Below, one piece after another: positions 1-6,793 of a stretch of 11,593 nucleotides of DNA. Location of the stretch: the NCBI GenBank assembly GCA_030743915.1, contig JASLRP010000402.1:1-11593 (forward strand), given 5' to 3'. The position numbers and the translations under genes were made by a program. A model generated the notes under the pieces. That model ran no database searches. It saw nothing but the letters and a program-made list of their open reading frames with translations, and was not told the DNA's origin. Source of the DNA: SAR202 cluster bacterium. GTDB lineage: Bacteria > Chloroflexota > Dehalococcoidia > Lucifugimonadales > UBA1123. Position 1 is the stretch's first letter; every line of letters begins with the position of its first letter.

Positions 1-1577
1 CGACGCACGGCGTCAGACACCGCCACGATTGCCACCTCCTGACCGATGACGCGATCGTGGAGTCGTTCCTCCATGTGCAGCAACTTTTCGGCCTCGCTCT
101 CCAGCAGGCGGTCCACAGGGATGCCCGTCCAGGTGGCGATCAGCCTTCCGATGGTTTCAGACGTGACCTCGGTTTCAACGTCATTGTTGGCCGAACCCGC
201 GCGGGCCTGTTCATGCTCAAACTGGAGCCGCAGACGCTCCGAGCGCAGTTCTGCGGCGCGTTCGTAATCCGCCCGCTGAGAGGCGGCCTGCTCCTCGTTT
301 TCCAGATGAGCCAACTCGGCCTCCTGCTCTCGAATCTCCGAGGGCAGGGCCTGAGCGTCCATCCTGAGCTTGCTGGCGGCCTCGTCGATGAGGTCAACCG
401 CCTTGTCCGGCAGGAAGCGGTCTGAAATATATCGCTGACTAAGCCGCACCGCCGACTCCAGGGCTTCGTCCTGGATGGTCACCTTGTGGTGAGCCTCATA
501 CTTGGGCCGCAGAGCCTTGAGCATGTCCACTGCCGTGTCAGGATCCGGCTCCTCCACCAGAATGGGCTGGAACCGTCGCTCCAGAGCGGCGTCCTTCTCA
601 ATGTAACGGCGGTACTCGTCCTCGGTGGTGGCTCCCAGGCACTGCAACTCGCCCCGAGACAGGGCAGGTTTCATCAGGTTGGAAGCGTCGATAGCCCCCT
701 CAGCGGCGCCTGCGCCCACAACTGTATGTATCTCGTCGACAAACAGGATTATCTCGCCCTGGGCTTGTTTGATCTCGTCCATCACGGCCTTCAGGCGTTC
801 CTCGAACTCGCCACGGAACTTGGCGCCCGCTACAAGAGCGCCCATGTCCAGCGAAAGCAACCTGCGGCCCTCCAACTCTTCGGGAACGTTCCCGCCGACG
901 ATGGCCTGGGCCAAGCCTTCGGCAATGGCGGTCTTGCCGACACCGGCTCCGCCGATCATGACGGGGTTGTTCTTCGTGCGCCGTATCAGGGTCTGCATGG
1001 CGCGGGATACCTCCATGTCACGCCCCACCACAGGGTCCAGCCTGCCGTCTCTTGCAAGCTGAGTCAGGTCGATGCTGAATCGCTCCAACGAGCGGTATCG
1101 GTTTTCGGCGCGGGGGTCGTCCACACGATGACCGCCCCTGACTTTCTGAAGGGCCTGATACACCCCTTCGGTGTCAACATTGTGTTGTTTCAGCGCCTGA
1201 GCGACGCCGCCCCGGTCCTCCTGGGTGAGGGCGATGAGCAGATGCTCAGCGCCGATGAAATCATCACCAAGTCTTGCCGCTTCATCCTTGGAGCGGTTCA
1301 GCAGGGCTTCAACTCTGGGAGTCACGAAGATCTGGTTGGTCTGGGCCGCCACTTTTGGGGCCTGAGCCAGGATATTGCTGAGCGATGTTTTGATTGCGTC
1401 CACATAAACGCCCATCTCGGTCAGAACGTCAATGGGAACCCCCTTGTCCTGGTCCAGGAGCGCCATTAAGATGTGTTCAGAGTCCCACTGGCTGTGCTGC
1501 AGGCGGCGCACGAGATCCTGAGAAGCGCCTATGGCTTCTCGCGCCTGTTCTGTGAAATTTTCTGGCTGTAGCGCCAT
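1..1577 (-). CDS. clpC: ClpC/ClpB-family AAA+ unfoldase, 3' end outside window
   Basis: About 525 N-terminal residues of a Hsp100 ATPase; the gene continues past base 1. These ring-shaped cytosolic proteins thread substrate proteins, either for refolding (ClpB) or for degradation with ClpP (ClpC). The N domain (about residues 1-150) has two Clp_N-type repeats (FTEQAREAI..., then FVTPRVEALL...). AAA domain 1 has Walker A GGAGVGKT at 209-216 and Walker B ILFVDEIHT with D281/E282, followed by ALERRFQPI. The linker after DLIDEAASKL is only about 70 residues and includes a UVR-like stretch (QRADYERAAELRSERL). That is the short ClpC-type middle domain, not the ~120-residue ClpB coiled coil. ATWTGIPV and IGQEVAI then lead into domain 2, whose Walker A is beyond the edge. 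The start is ATG at 1577, with AGGGGA 7 nt upstream. Walker A usually reads GEPGVGKT, so GGAG is a small deviation. The N domain looks somewhat ClpB-like, so a ClpB name is possible. Confidence 0.93.
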   Translation of the reverse strand, partial: MALQPENFTEQAREAIGASQDLVRRLQHSQWDSEHILMALLDQDKGVPIDVLTEMGVYVDAIKTSLSNILAQAPKVAAQTNQIFVTPRVEALLNRSKDEAARLGDDFIGAEHLLIALTQEDRGGVAQALKQHNVDTEGVYQALQKVRGGHRVDDPRAENRYRSLERFSIDLTQLARDGRLDPVVGRDMEVSRAMQTLIRRTKNNPVMIGGAGVGKTAIAEGLAQAIVGGNVPEELEGRRLLSLDMGALVAGAKFRGEFEERLKAVMDEIKQAQGEIILFVDEIHTVVGAGAAEGAIDASNLMKPALSRGELQCLGATTEDEYRRYIEKDAALERRFQPILVEEPDPDTAVDMLKALRPKYEAHHKVTIQDEALESAVRLSQRYISDRFLPDKAVDLIDEAASKLRMDAQALPSEIREQEAELAHLENEEQAASQRADYERAAELRSERLRLQFEHEQARAGSANNDVETEVTSETIGRLIATWTGIPVDRLLESEAEKLLHMEERLHDRVIGQEVAIVAVSDAVR

Positions 1578-1650
1578 GTTGATATCCCCTTGAATGATAT
1601 GGTTGAGCGACCGACGCAACGTGCGACAGCGACTGAAGGTTACTGCACAT

Positions 1651-1679
1651 AGTATATCAGTAACATTGATACGATACAA
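1651..1679 (-). promoter_or_regulatory. Predicted sigma70-type promoter of clpC
   Basis: Read on the minus strand, TTGTAT (1674-1679) and TATACT (1651-1656) are separated by exactly 17 bp. The -10 box matches TATAAT at 5 of 6 bases and the -35 box matches TTGACA at 4 of 6. Transcription would start near 1644, giving a ~67-nt leader before the clpC ATG. No CIRCE element (TTAGCACTC/GAGTGCTAA) or tandem CtsR heptamer is visible, so heat-shock control by those repressors is not supported. Confidence 0.6.
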
Positions 1680-1680
1680 C

Positions 1681-1701
1681 TCAAGTTTGCGCTCAACTTG
1701 A
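1681..1701. repeat. 7-bp inverted repeat between divergent promoters
   Basis: TCAAGTT (1681-1687) and AACTTGA (1695-1701) are perfect inverted arms around a 7-bp centre. The element lies immediately upstream of the clpC -35 box and overlaps the candidate -35 box of the PHP gene. This is a plausible place for a dimeric regulator controlling both genes. The regulator is unknown, and a 7-bp arm can arise by chance. Confidence 0.4.
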
Positions 1702-1726
1702 CTTTGAATTTTCAGAGCGCCAAAAT
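1698..1726 (+). promoter_or_regulatory. Weak candidate promoter of the PHP gene
   Basis: TTGACT (1698-1703, 5 of 6 matches) is followed after 17 bp by CAAAAT (1721-1726, 4 of 6). The predicted start of transcription is about base 1733. That lies past the ATG at 1727, so it favours the downstream TTG start at 1766. The -10 box is poor. Confidence 0.35.
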
Positions 1727-1765
1727 ATGGCGAATCTCGAATTGATCGGACCTGGAGAACCGCGT

Positions 1766-2428
1766 TTGATAATAGACATCCACACACACACGTTTCCAAC
1801 GTCAGTTGATAGTTTCATTACGGCGGACGAGTTAATAGAGGAGGCCAAACGAATCGGGTTGGACGGGGTATGTATCACCGACCATGACGGTTTCTGGGAC
1901 CACACTGAGGTCGATGACCTGTCCAAGCGGCACAATTTTCTCGTCATTCCAGGATGCGAGGTAACCACCGAGGACGGGCACCTGTTGGTGTATGGCCTTC
2001 GCAACTACATCTTCGGGATGCACCGGGCCTCATTCGTTGAAAAGCACGTAGCGCGGGAGGGCGGCGCTATGGTGGTGGCTCACCCCTATCGACGCACCTA
2101 TCGAAAGCAGGCAGACACCGACCAGGCCGCCTACTACGAGATGCTTGAACGCGCCTCCCGAAACACCGTATTCGATATCATCGACGGCGTGGAAGTCCTG
2201 AACAGCCGAGGCTCCGAGGAGGAGAACGCCTTCTCCTCTGAGATGGCAAAATGGTTCGACCTCCCTGGCACCGGGGCCAGCGATGCCCACCGCCTTGAGG
2301 ATCTGGGGACCTTCGCCACCGAGTTCGAGCGCGACATCACCGGCCTGGACGACATGATCGAAGAGTTGAAGTCCGGGCGATTCAGTCCAATTGTGCTTGA
2401 TAAACGTACCACTCCTCACAAGCATTGA
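1766..2428 (+). CDS. PHP-domain metal-dependent phosphoesterase
   Basis: A 220-residue PHP-family protein, related to the phosphatase domains of histidinol phosphatase (HisK), polymerase PHP domains and nucleoside-phosphate phosphoesterases. The metal-site motifs appear in order: DIHTHT (H6, H8), TDHDGF (H40), the GCEVTTEDGH stretch, AHPYRR, EVLNSRG and C-terminal GASDAHRLEDLG. All the expected His/Asp/Glu ligand blocks are present, so it should be an active, cytosolic, metal-dependent hydrolase. The substrate is not known. The reading frame is open from ATG 1727, but I chose TTG 1766. It has GGAG (1754-1757) 8 nt upstream and puts the PHP strand MIIDIHTH at the N-terminus, as is usual. ATG 1727 has no Shine-Dalgarno site and sits at or before the likely transcription start. 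The gene is divergent from clpC. Confidence 0.85.
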   Translation: MIIDIHTHTFPTSVDSFITADELIEEAKRIGLDGVCITDHDGFWDHTEVDDLSKRHNFLVIPGCEVTTEDGHLLVYGLRNYIFGMHRASFVEKHVAREGGAMVVAHPYRRTYRKQADTDQAAYYEMLERASRNTVFDIIDGVEVLNSRGSEEENAFSSEMAKWFDLPGTGASDAHRLEDLGTFATEFERDITGLDDMIEELKSGRFSPIVLDKRTTPHKH

Positions 2429-2502
2429 TCATCCAGCCAAACAATCCGGCACGATCCAAGATTGCCAACTGACCATCCCCGGACCCACGAGGAGAGGGCT
2501 AT

Positions 2503-3486
2503 ATGCCGGCCCTGCTTGAAATTGAAGACGTTCACACCTATTTCTCCACCAAAGAGGGGATAGTTAAAGCCGTCAACGGCGTCTCGTTGTCGCTTGACGA
2601 GAACCGCGTCCTGGGAGTCGTCGGTGAGAGCGGGTCCGGCAAGACCATGACGGCGCTCTCTGTGCTCCAGTTGGTCCCCTTTCCAGGCGAGGTCGTCGCG
2701 GGAAAGATCACCTACGATGGGCAGGACCTTCTCGCCATGCCCACAAGCCAGTTGCGCCGAATTCGAGGCAAAGAGATTTCGCTGATTTTCCAGGACGCCG
2801 GCGCGGCCCTGAATCCGGTGATATCGGTTGGCAAGCAGGTTGAAGAACTGATGCTTGAACACACGGACATGTCCAAGCGTCAGGCCAGGTCATTCGCATC
2901 CGTTCTTCTGTCTCAGATGGGTATACCTGACGCCAACGAAATGTTGGACCGCTACCCTTTCCAACTCAGTGGCGGCATGGCTCAGCGCGTGTTGCTGGCC
3001 ATCGGAGTCGCTCTCAAACCTCGAATTCTGATCGCAGATGAGCCAACATCCAACCTGGATGTCACTCTTCAGGCTGAGATACTTCACCGGCTCAGAATGC
3101 TGAGGGAGGAGAACGGCACCGCAATCTTGCTCATCACCCACGATCTGGGCGTAATCGCGCAGATGGCCGAGACCGTGGCCGTCATGTATGGCGGGTCCAT
3201 CGTGGAGTTCGCCGACACCCTTACGCTCTACCGGCGGCACATGCACCCATACACTTGGGGATTGTTCCAGGCCCTGCCTCGAATGGACTCGCCCGACCAG
3301 TCCCTCAAGCCCCTTCCAGGCGCTCCGCCCGTGATGCTGGACCCGCCCGATCAATGCCCATTTCTGCACCGATGCCTGAAAGCCACTGCCGAGTGCCGCA
3401 CCAGCCCTCGCCCTACCCTGGTAGAGGTTGAGGAGGGCCACCTGCTGGCCTGCTACAATCCGATGGAGATCGAACCGGCAGACTAG
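2503..3486 (+). CDS. Peptide/nickel-type ABC transporter ATP-binding protein (DppD/OppD-like)
   Basis: A 327-residue cytosolic ABC ATPase, the usual length for DppD/OppD. It would power uptake of oligopeptides or similar solutes by binding a membrane permease pair. Walker A is GESGSGKT (41-48), the Q-loop is IFQDAGAALNP (Q97), the signature is LSGGMAQ (155-161), Walker B is ILIADE (D179/E180), and the switch is LLITHD (H213). The C-terminal oligo_HPY region follows, with CPFLHRC, a third Cys after six residues and a later ACYNP Cys (C286, C291, C298, C317). This Cys pattern is typical of the family. The Q-loop usually reads FQDP; here it is FQDA. The start ATG has AGGAG 8 nt upstream. No permease, solute-binding protein or second ATPase (DppF) is adjacent, so it is either an orphan subunit or split from its partners. 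Confidence 0.92.
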   Translation: MPALLEIEDVHTYFSTKEGIVKAVNGVSLSLDENRVLGVVGESGSGKTMTALSVLQLVPFPGEVVAGKITYDGQDLLAMPTSQLRRIRGKEISLIFQDAGAALNPVISVGKQVEELMLEHTDMSKRQARSFASVLLSQMGIPDANEMLDRYPFQLSGGMAQRVLLAIGVALKPRILIADEPTSNLDVTLQAEILHRLRMLREENGTAILLITHDLGVIAQMAETVAVMYGGSIVEFADTLTLYRRHMHPYTWGLFQALPRMDSPDQSLKPLPGAPPVMLDPPDQCPFLHRCLKATAECRTSPRPTLVEVEEGHLLACYNPMEIEPAD

Positions 3487-3558
3487 GGTTTCGTGCATCA
3501 GGCCGTCTGGTGTCAGGATAATCGTTAGCCACTCACCAACCGACGCGGAGAACTGAAC

Positions 3559-4365
3559 ATGCTAGCCGAATTCAACCTGGATGGAAAAACAGCCCTGATC
3601 ACCGGAGCGTCCAGCGGAATCGGCAAAGAGATCGCTCTGGTCCTCGCCGAGGCCGGAGCGGACGTGGCAATCGCCGCGCGGCGACTCGACCGCATTGAGG
3701 AGACCGCCGACGAGATACGAGGCCTTGGCAGTCGGGCAGTCTCGATTCAGGCCGACGTCTCTGACTCTCAGCAAGTTGACGACATGGTGGCCCAGGCCAC
3801 CGACGCTCTGGAGCGAATCGACATCCTGGTCAACAACGCCGGAATCAGCGGGGGCAATTCTCTGGTGCCCTTGCCCGATCAAGATCATGCCTCCGCGACA
3901 TCTGAGAGAATCGACGATGCCACGTGGGAGTCCGTTCTCGATACCAATCTGAGTGGCGCCATGTACGTCTGCCGGGCCGTCGCTCCGCAGATGTTGGAAA
4001 GGCGTTCGGGCAAAATAATCAACATCGCTTCGACCAACTCCATCCTCGCCTATCCCAACGGGTCGGCCTACCAGGTCAGCAAGGCAGGCATGAAGATGCT
4101 CACCAAAGTGCTGGCTGGAGAGTGGGGCAGATATAACATAAACGTCAATGCCATCGGCCCCGGTTGGTTCATGACCGAGATGACCGAAGACAGCCTCAAT
4201 GTCCCTGGCAATTACCAGGAGGCAGTGTCCAACATCCCGTTGGGAAGGCTAACCAACCTGCGAGACCTGGGCCTTCTGGCTGTCTATCTGGCCAGTCCTG
4301 CCTCCGACTGGATGACGGGCCAGATCATCTACCTGGACGGCGGCGAAACGGCGTTGTATAGCTAG
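3559..4365 (+). CDS. SDR-family NAD(P)-dependent oxidoreductase
   Basis: A 268-residue classical short-chain dehydrogenase/reductase, interconverting an alcohol and a ketone with NAD(P). It has TGASSGIG at 15-22, the ADV cofactor loop (D66), NNAG at 92-95, and the catalytic set N130, S158, Y171, K175, with Ser and Tyr 13 apart as in the family. Strand beta2 ends in AARR (R41, R42) without an acidic residue, which favours NADP(H). About 15 extra residues (SLVPLPDQDHAS...) sit between the NNAG strand and the N130 helix, next to the active site, and may shape substrate choice. The C-terminal YLDGG is typical. The layout resembles gluconate 5-dehydrogenase and related polyol dehydrogenases. GGAG lies 8 nt before the ATG. 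It is 72 bp after the ABC ATPase gene on the same strand and may be co-transcribed with it. The substrate is unknown. Confidence 0.9.
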   Translation: MLAEFNLDGKTALITGASSGIGKEIALVLAEAGADVAIAARRLDRIEETADEIRGLGSRAVSIQADVSDSQQVDDMVAQATDALERIDILVNNAGISGGNSLVPLPDQDHASATSERIDDATWESVLDTNLSGAMYVCRAVAPQMLERRSGKIINIASTNSILAYPNGSAYQVSKAGMKMLTKVLAGEWGRYNINVNAIGPGWFMTEMTEDSLNVPGNYQEAVSNIPLGRLTNLRDLGLLAVYLASPASDWMTGQIIYLDGGETALYS

Positions 4366-4481
4366 GATAGGTCCCACCTTGGACTGCGTGCGCCTGACCG
4401 ACGATGGTGAATTTGCTCCATCGAAAGTTGAGGCAATATATTCAACACCCGATCAACCAGTTCAACCGAAAATGTCACTCG
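4366..4481. other. Convergent intergenic gap
   Basis: About 116 bp between the stops of the SDR and MFS genes. One small hairpin can be drawn: CGATGG (4402-4407) and CCATCG (4418-4423) around a 10-nt loop. It has no T-run on either side, so it is at best a weak terminator. No gene is supported here. Confidence 0.4.
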
Positions 4482-5681
4482 TCACCGCGCGTACCTCCGA
4501 GCCGCCGCATGGAACAGCGCCAGGAACACGATCGCCACCCCGAACATTGATGCTCCGAAGTACAGCGGCGTCGCCGCGCTTCCGGTCACGTCGCGTCCGA
4601 AACCGGCGATGGCAGGGCCGATGGCCATTCCTGCGTAGTACCAGGTGAAGAAGATTCCGATTCCCGGTCCCAAGTTCTCCGCGTTCACGACCTGTGCGGG
4701 CAGCGCCACGATTGAAGGCGGAGAAGGTCCAATCGCCACACCGATCAGGAACGATAACGCCACCGCGGCGGAGATGTGCGGAAACAGCCCCAAGGTGACT
4801 CCCGCCAAGATGCAGAACACGACAATGATTGTGTTGGGCCTGCCGATGCGCTCCGTGAGGATGCCTCCCAGGGGGACCGAGAACATGGTTACCCATATCC
4901 CGATGCTCACCGCTCCAGCAGCGTCTGTGGAAGACATGCCCCTGGTCACCAGAAAGTCGGGCGTGAAGCTGAAGTGAGCGGAGAATCCTATGTTGAACAT
5001 CGCCCACACGATGCCGGCCAGCGATGCCAGAACCAACTCCCGCCAGGGAATCAGGAAACTGAACCTGGCTTGATTAACGCTCGATAACTTCGCGTATGAT
5101 GAAATGCGAACCACAGTGGTCAACAAAATCAGCGACACTCCACTCATTGCCGCTGTCATGTGCATGACCACCTGCCACGAGTAGGCCTCGGCGACGAGGC
5201 CCTGGACCACCAACCCCAGGGCGATGCCAAAGGGCCAGCTTCCCAGCATTATGCCCAGCGCCGTTCGGATTTCCCGACCAGCAAACAGCGTCGAGATCAT
5301 GGTGGTCACGGCAACGTTCATCATGACAGCGCCAACGCCTGTGATGAGCCTGCCCGCCAGCGCCAGTGGATAGGAGCCACCCAGCCCCATCACCACGGCG
5401 CCAACCACCATTAGAGCGAGGCCGTATCCCGCTACCCGGCGGTCGCCGAACCGCTTTCCCAACAACCCGCTGGGCAGGGCGATGACAACGCCTGGGAGCA
5501 TGTAAAACCCGATCAGCGTCCCGACCTCGGCGTAGTTGATATTGAGGTCTTCGATCATCAGAGACGAGACCGACGCCACTGACTGGAACTGGAACCCGAA
5601 GGCAGTCCTGATTGTGACCAGAACGCCCAGCAGAAACCACCGATTGGAAAAGAACGAATTCGCAAGTATCGAAGATTCCAT
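4482..5681 (-). CDS. MFS transporter
   Basis: A 399-residue, very hydrophobic inner-membrane protein with about 12 predicted transmembrane helices and a polar central loop near 192-212. This is the standard major facilitator layout of two six-helix halves. Motif A in the first half reads GLLGKRFGDRR (72-82). The usual Asp at its fifth position is Lys76, an uncommon change in a gating loop. The second-half copy is GGILTERIGRP (272-282). The fold resembles CynX/NimT-type anion carriers, but the substrate cannot be assigned. I chose ATG 5681, which has AGGA (5687-5690) 5 nt upstream and starts directly before helix 1 (MESSILANSFF). An in-frame GTG at 5750 would add 23 polar residues, but it lacks a good ribosome site and lies upstream of a candidate transcription start. 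The gene is convergent with the SDR gene and divergent from the methyltransferase gene. Confidence 0.88.
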   Translation of the reverse strand: MESSILANSFFSNRWFLLGVLVTIRTAFGFQFQSVASVSSLMIEDLNINYAEVGTLIGFYMLPGVVIALPSGLLGKRFGDRRVAGYGLALMVVGAVVMGLGGSYPLALAGRLITGVGAVMMNVAVTTMISTLFAGREIRTALGIMLGSWPFGIALGLVVQGLVAEAYSWQVVMHMTAAMSGVSLILLTTVVRISSYAKLSSVNQARFSFLIPWRELVLASLAGIVWAMFNIGFSAHFSFTPDFLVTRGMSSTDAAGAVSIGIWVTMFSVPLGGILTERIGRPNTIIVVFCILAGVTLGLFPHISAAVALSFLIGVAIGPSPPSIVALPAQVVNAENLGPGIGIFFTWYYAGMAIGPAIAGFGRDVTGSAATPLYFGASMFGVAIVFLALFHAAARRYAR

Positions 5682-5740
5682 GTCAATCCTGGGATTCCTC
5701 AATACCTTGCGTGCCTCCGTGTGACTATCCAATTTTCCGA

Positions 5741-5769
5741 ACAGTAACACCGTCCCTATTTCTGGTCAA
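5741..5769 (-). promoter_or_regulatory. Weak candidate promoter of the MFS gene
   Basis: On the minus strand, TTGACC (5764-5769) is followed after 17 bp by TACTGT (5741-5746). The -35 box is good (5 of 6) but the -10 box is poor (3 of 6). The predicted start near 5734 would leave a ~50-nt leader before ATG 5681 and would exclude the GTG at 5750. Confidence 0.25.
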
Positions 5770-5820
5770 TTTCCATCAGCAGGGCTGTTGTGCATGCAAT
5801 TTTTCTTCTCAACGGCGAAA

Positions 5821-5844
5821 TGTCGATGACAGATGACACGTCAT
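5821..5844. repeat. Tandem GATGACA heptamers and small dyads at the methyltransferase promoter
   Basis: GATGACA occurs twice back to back (5825-5831 and 5832-5838). The first copy lies within TGTC-GAT-GACA (5821-5831), a 4-bp dyad. The second overlaps ATGAC-AC-GTCAT (5833-5844), a 5-bp dyad. The block covers the -35 box of the promoter at 5833-5861, so it is a candidate operator. The bound protein is unknown. Confidence 0.35.
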
Positions 5845-5861
5845 TCGCCATGCGTTACGAT
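5833..5861 (+). promoter_or_regulatory. Predicted promoter of the methyltransferase gene
   Basis: ATGACA (5833-5838, 5 of 6 matches to TTGACA) and TACGAT (5856-5861, 4 of 6 to TATAAT) are separated by 17 bp. Transcription would begin near 5868, giving a short leader of about 24 nt before the chosen ATG at 5892, with GGAGG inside that leader. Confidence 0.5.
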
Positions 5862-5891
5862 GCCCGATGAAAATTCATGGAGGCCAAGTTG

Positions 5892-6752
5892 ATGACACAT
5901 CCGCAGTTCGATCCTGACCAGTACAAAGTGAACCAGCGCCGCGAGTGGGGCGACTTGGCCGATGGTTGGCGGAAATGGTGGCCGCTTATCGAAAGCAGTT
6001 TTCAACCGTTCAGTGACAAGATGATTGAAATGGCATCGGTTGCGGGGGGACATCGGGTCCTGGATATCGCCACAGGCATCGGGGAGCCTGCCTTAACCGC
6101 CGCAAAGATCGTCGGCGCCTCGGGACATGTCATCGCAACGGACCAGGCCCCGCCCATGCTTCAGGTCGCACAAGAACGAGCTTCCGAATTGGGACTTCAA
6201 AACATGGAGTTCCGTGAGATGGACGCGGAAAACCTCGCACTGCCCGCAGAGTCTTTCGACGTTGCCCTTTGCAGGTTCGGCTTGATGTTCCTGCCGAATC
6301 TCGATGGCGCTCTGAAGAGCATCCACGATGTGTTGGTTTCAGGCGGGAGATTGAGCGCCGCCGTTTGGGGGCCGCCACAGGAGTCTCCTATGCTGAGCCT
6401 GCCGATGCGGGTCGTCCAGCAGTTCATAGATATCCCTGCGCCCCCGCCAAACGTTCCGGGGCCATTCAATCTCGCAGACCAGAGCCTGTTGCAGCGAACA
6501 TTTGAGCAAGCCGGATTCAGCAGCGTGAGTGTCGAAAAGATCGCCATTCTGGTCGGAATTCCCAGCGCAAGCATATACCTGGAAATGCTGCAGGATACGG
6601 CGGGTCCAGTCACCGCGATCATGAACAATCAGCCGCCTGAGAAAGTCACAGAGATTGTGAGCGCCATTGTAAAAGCGATGGAACAATTCGCTGATGACAG
6701 CGGAGCGCTCGCCATTCCAGCAACTGCCAATTGTGTCGTCGGAACGAGATAA
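5892..6752 (+). CDS. Class I SAM-dependent methyltransferase (UbiE-like)
   Basis: A 286-residue cytosolic methyltransferase with a Rossmann-type SAM site. Motif I is VLDIATGIGEPA (57-68), the acidic residue binding the SAM ribose is in VIATD (D84), the adenine-side segment is EMDAENLALP (around D111), and motif IV is SFDVALCRFGL. Motif VI is VLVSGGRL. This order is that of the UbiE/COQ5-like Methyltransf_11 group. The Trp-rich N-terminus (DLADGWRKWWPLIE) is common in small-molecule methyltransferases of this type. The acceptor substrate is unknown. The frame is also open from ATG 5877, but ATG 5892 is better. GGAGG (5879-5883) sits 8 nt before it, and that Shine-Dalgarno site overlaps the upstream ATG. 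The gene stands alone, between a divergent MFS gene and a convergent HAD gene. It does not look like ubiquinone or menaquinone synthesis context. Confidence 0.88.
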   Translation: MTHPQFDPDQYKVNQRREWGDLADGWRKWWPLIESSFQPFSDKMIEMASVAGGHRVLDIATGIGEPALTAAKIVGASGHVIATDQAPPMLQVAQERASELGLQNMEFREMDAENLALPAESFDVALCRFGLMFLPNLDGALKSIHDVLVSGGRLSAAVWGPPQESPMLSLPMRVVQQFIDIPAPPPNVPGPFNLADQSLLQRTFEQAGFSSVSVEKIAILVGIPSASIYLEMLQDTAGPVTAIMNNQPPEKVTEIVSAIVKAMEQFADDSGALAIPATANCVVGTR

Positions 6753-6793
6753 ACTTCAGCGAACTGGCCGAAGACGCGCATCCAGCTTTCAGA

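Noticed and set aside
486..1469. 327-codon open frame on the plus strand across the chaperone gene
   Set aside because: It is antisense to clpC, has no recognisable domain and no ribosome site, and the minus-strand product is clearly a Clp ATPase.
1702..1716. CtsR-like tandem TCAA motifs upstream of clpC
   Set aside because: The repeats on the minus strand are 6 nt apart and imperfect, not the tandem GGTCAAA heptamers at 10-nt period known for CtsR.
4402..4423. Possible terminator between the SDR and MFS genes
   Set aside because: A 6-bp stem with a 10-nt loop and no T-tract is weak; described only as part of the gap.
4379..4648. 89-codon plus-strand frame beginning in the SDR/MFS gap
   Set aside because: Most of it overlaps the 3' end of the MFS gene antisense. 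It has a TTG start without a Shine-Dalgarno site and an Arg/Ser-rich tail.
6754..6773. Possible bidirectional terminator between the methyltransferase and HAD stops (CTTCAGC / GCCGAAG)
   Set aside because: The 7-bp stem has an A-C mismatch and no T-run on either side; not enough to call.
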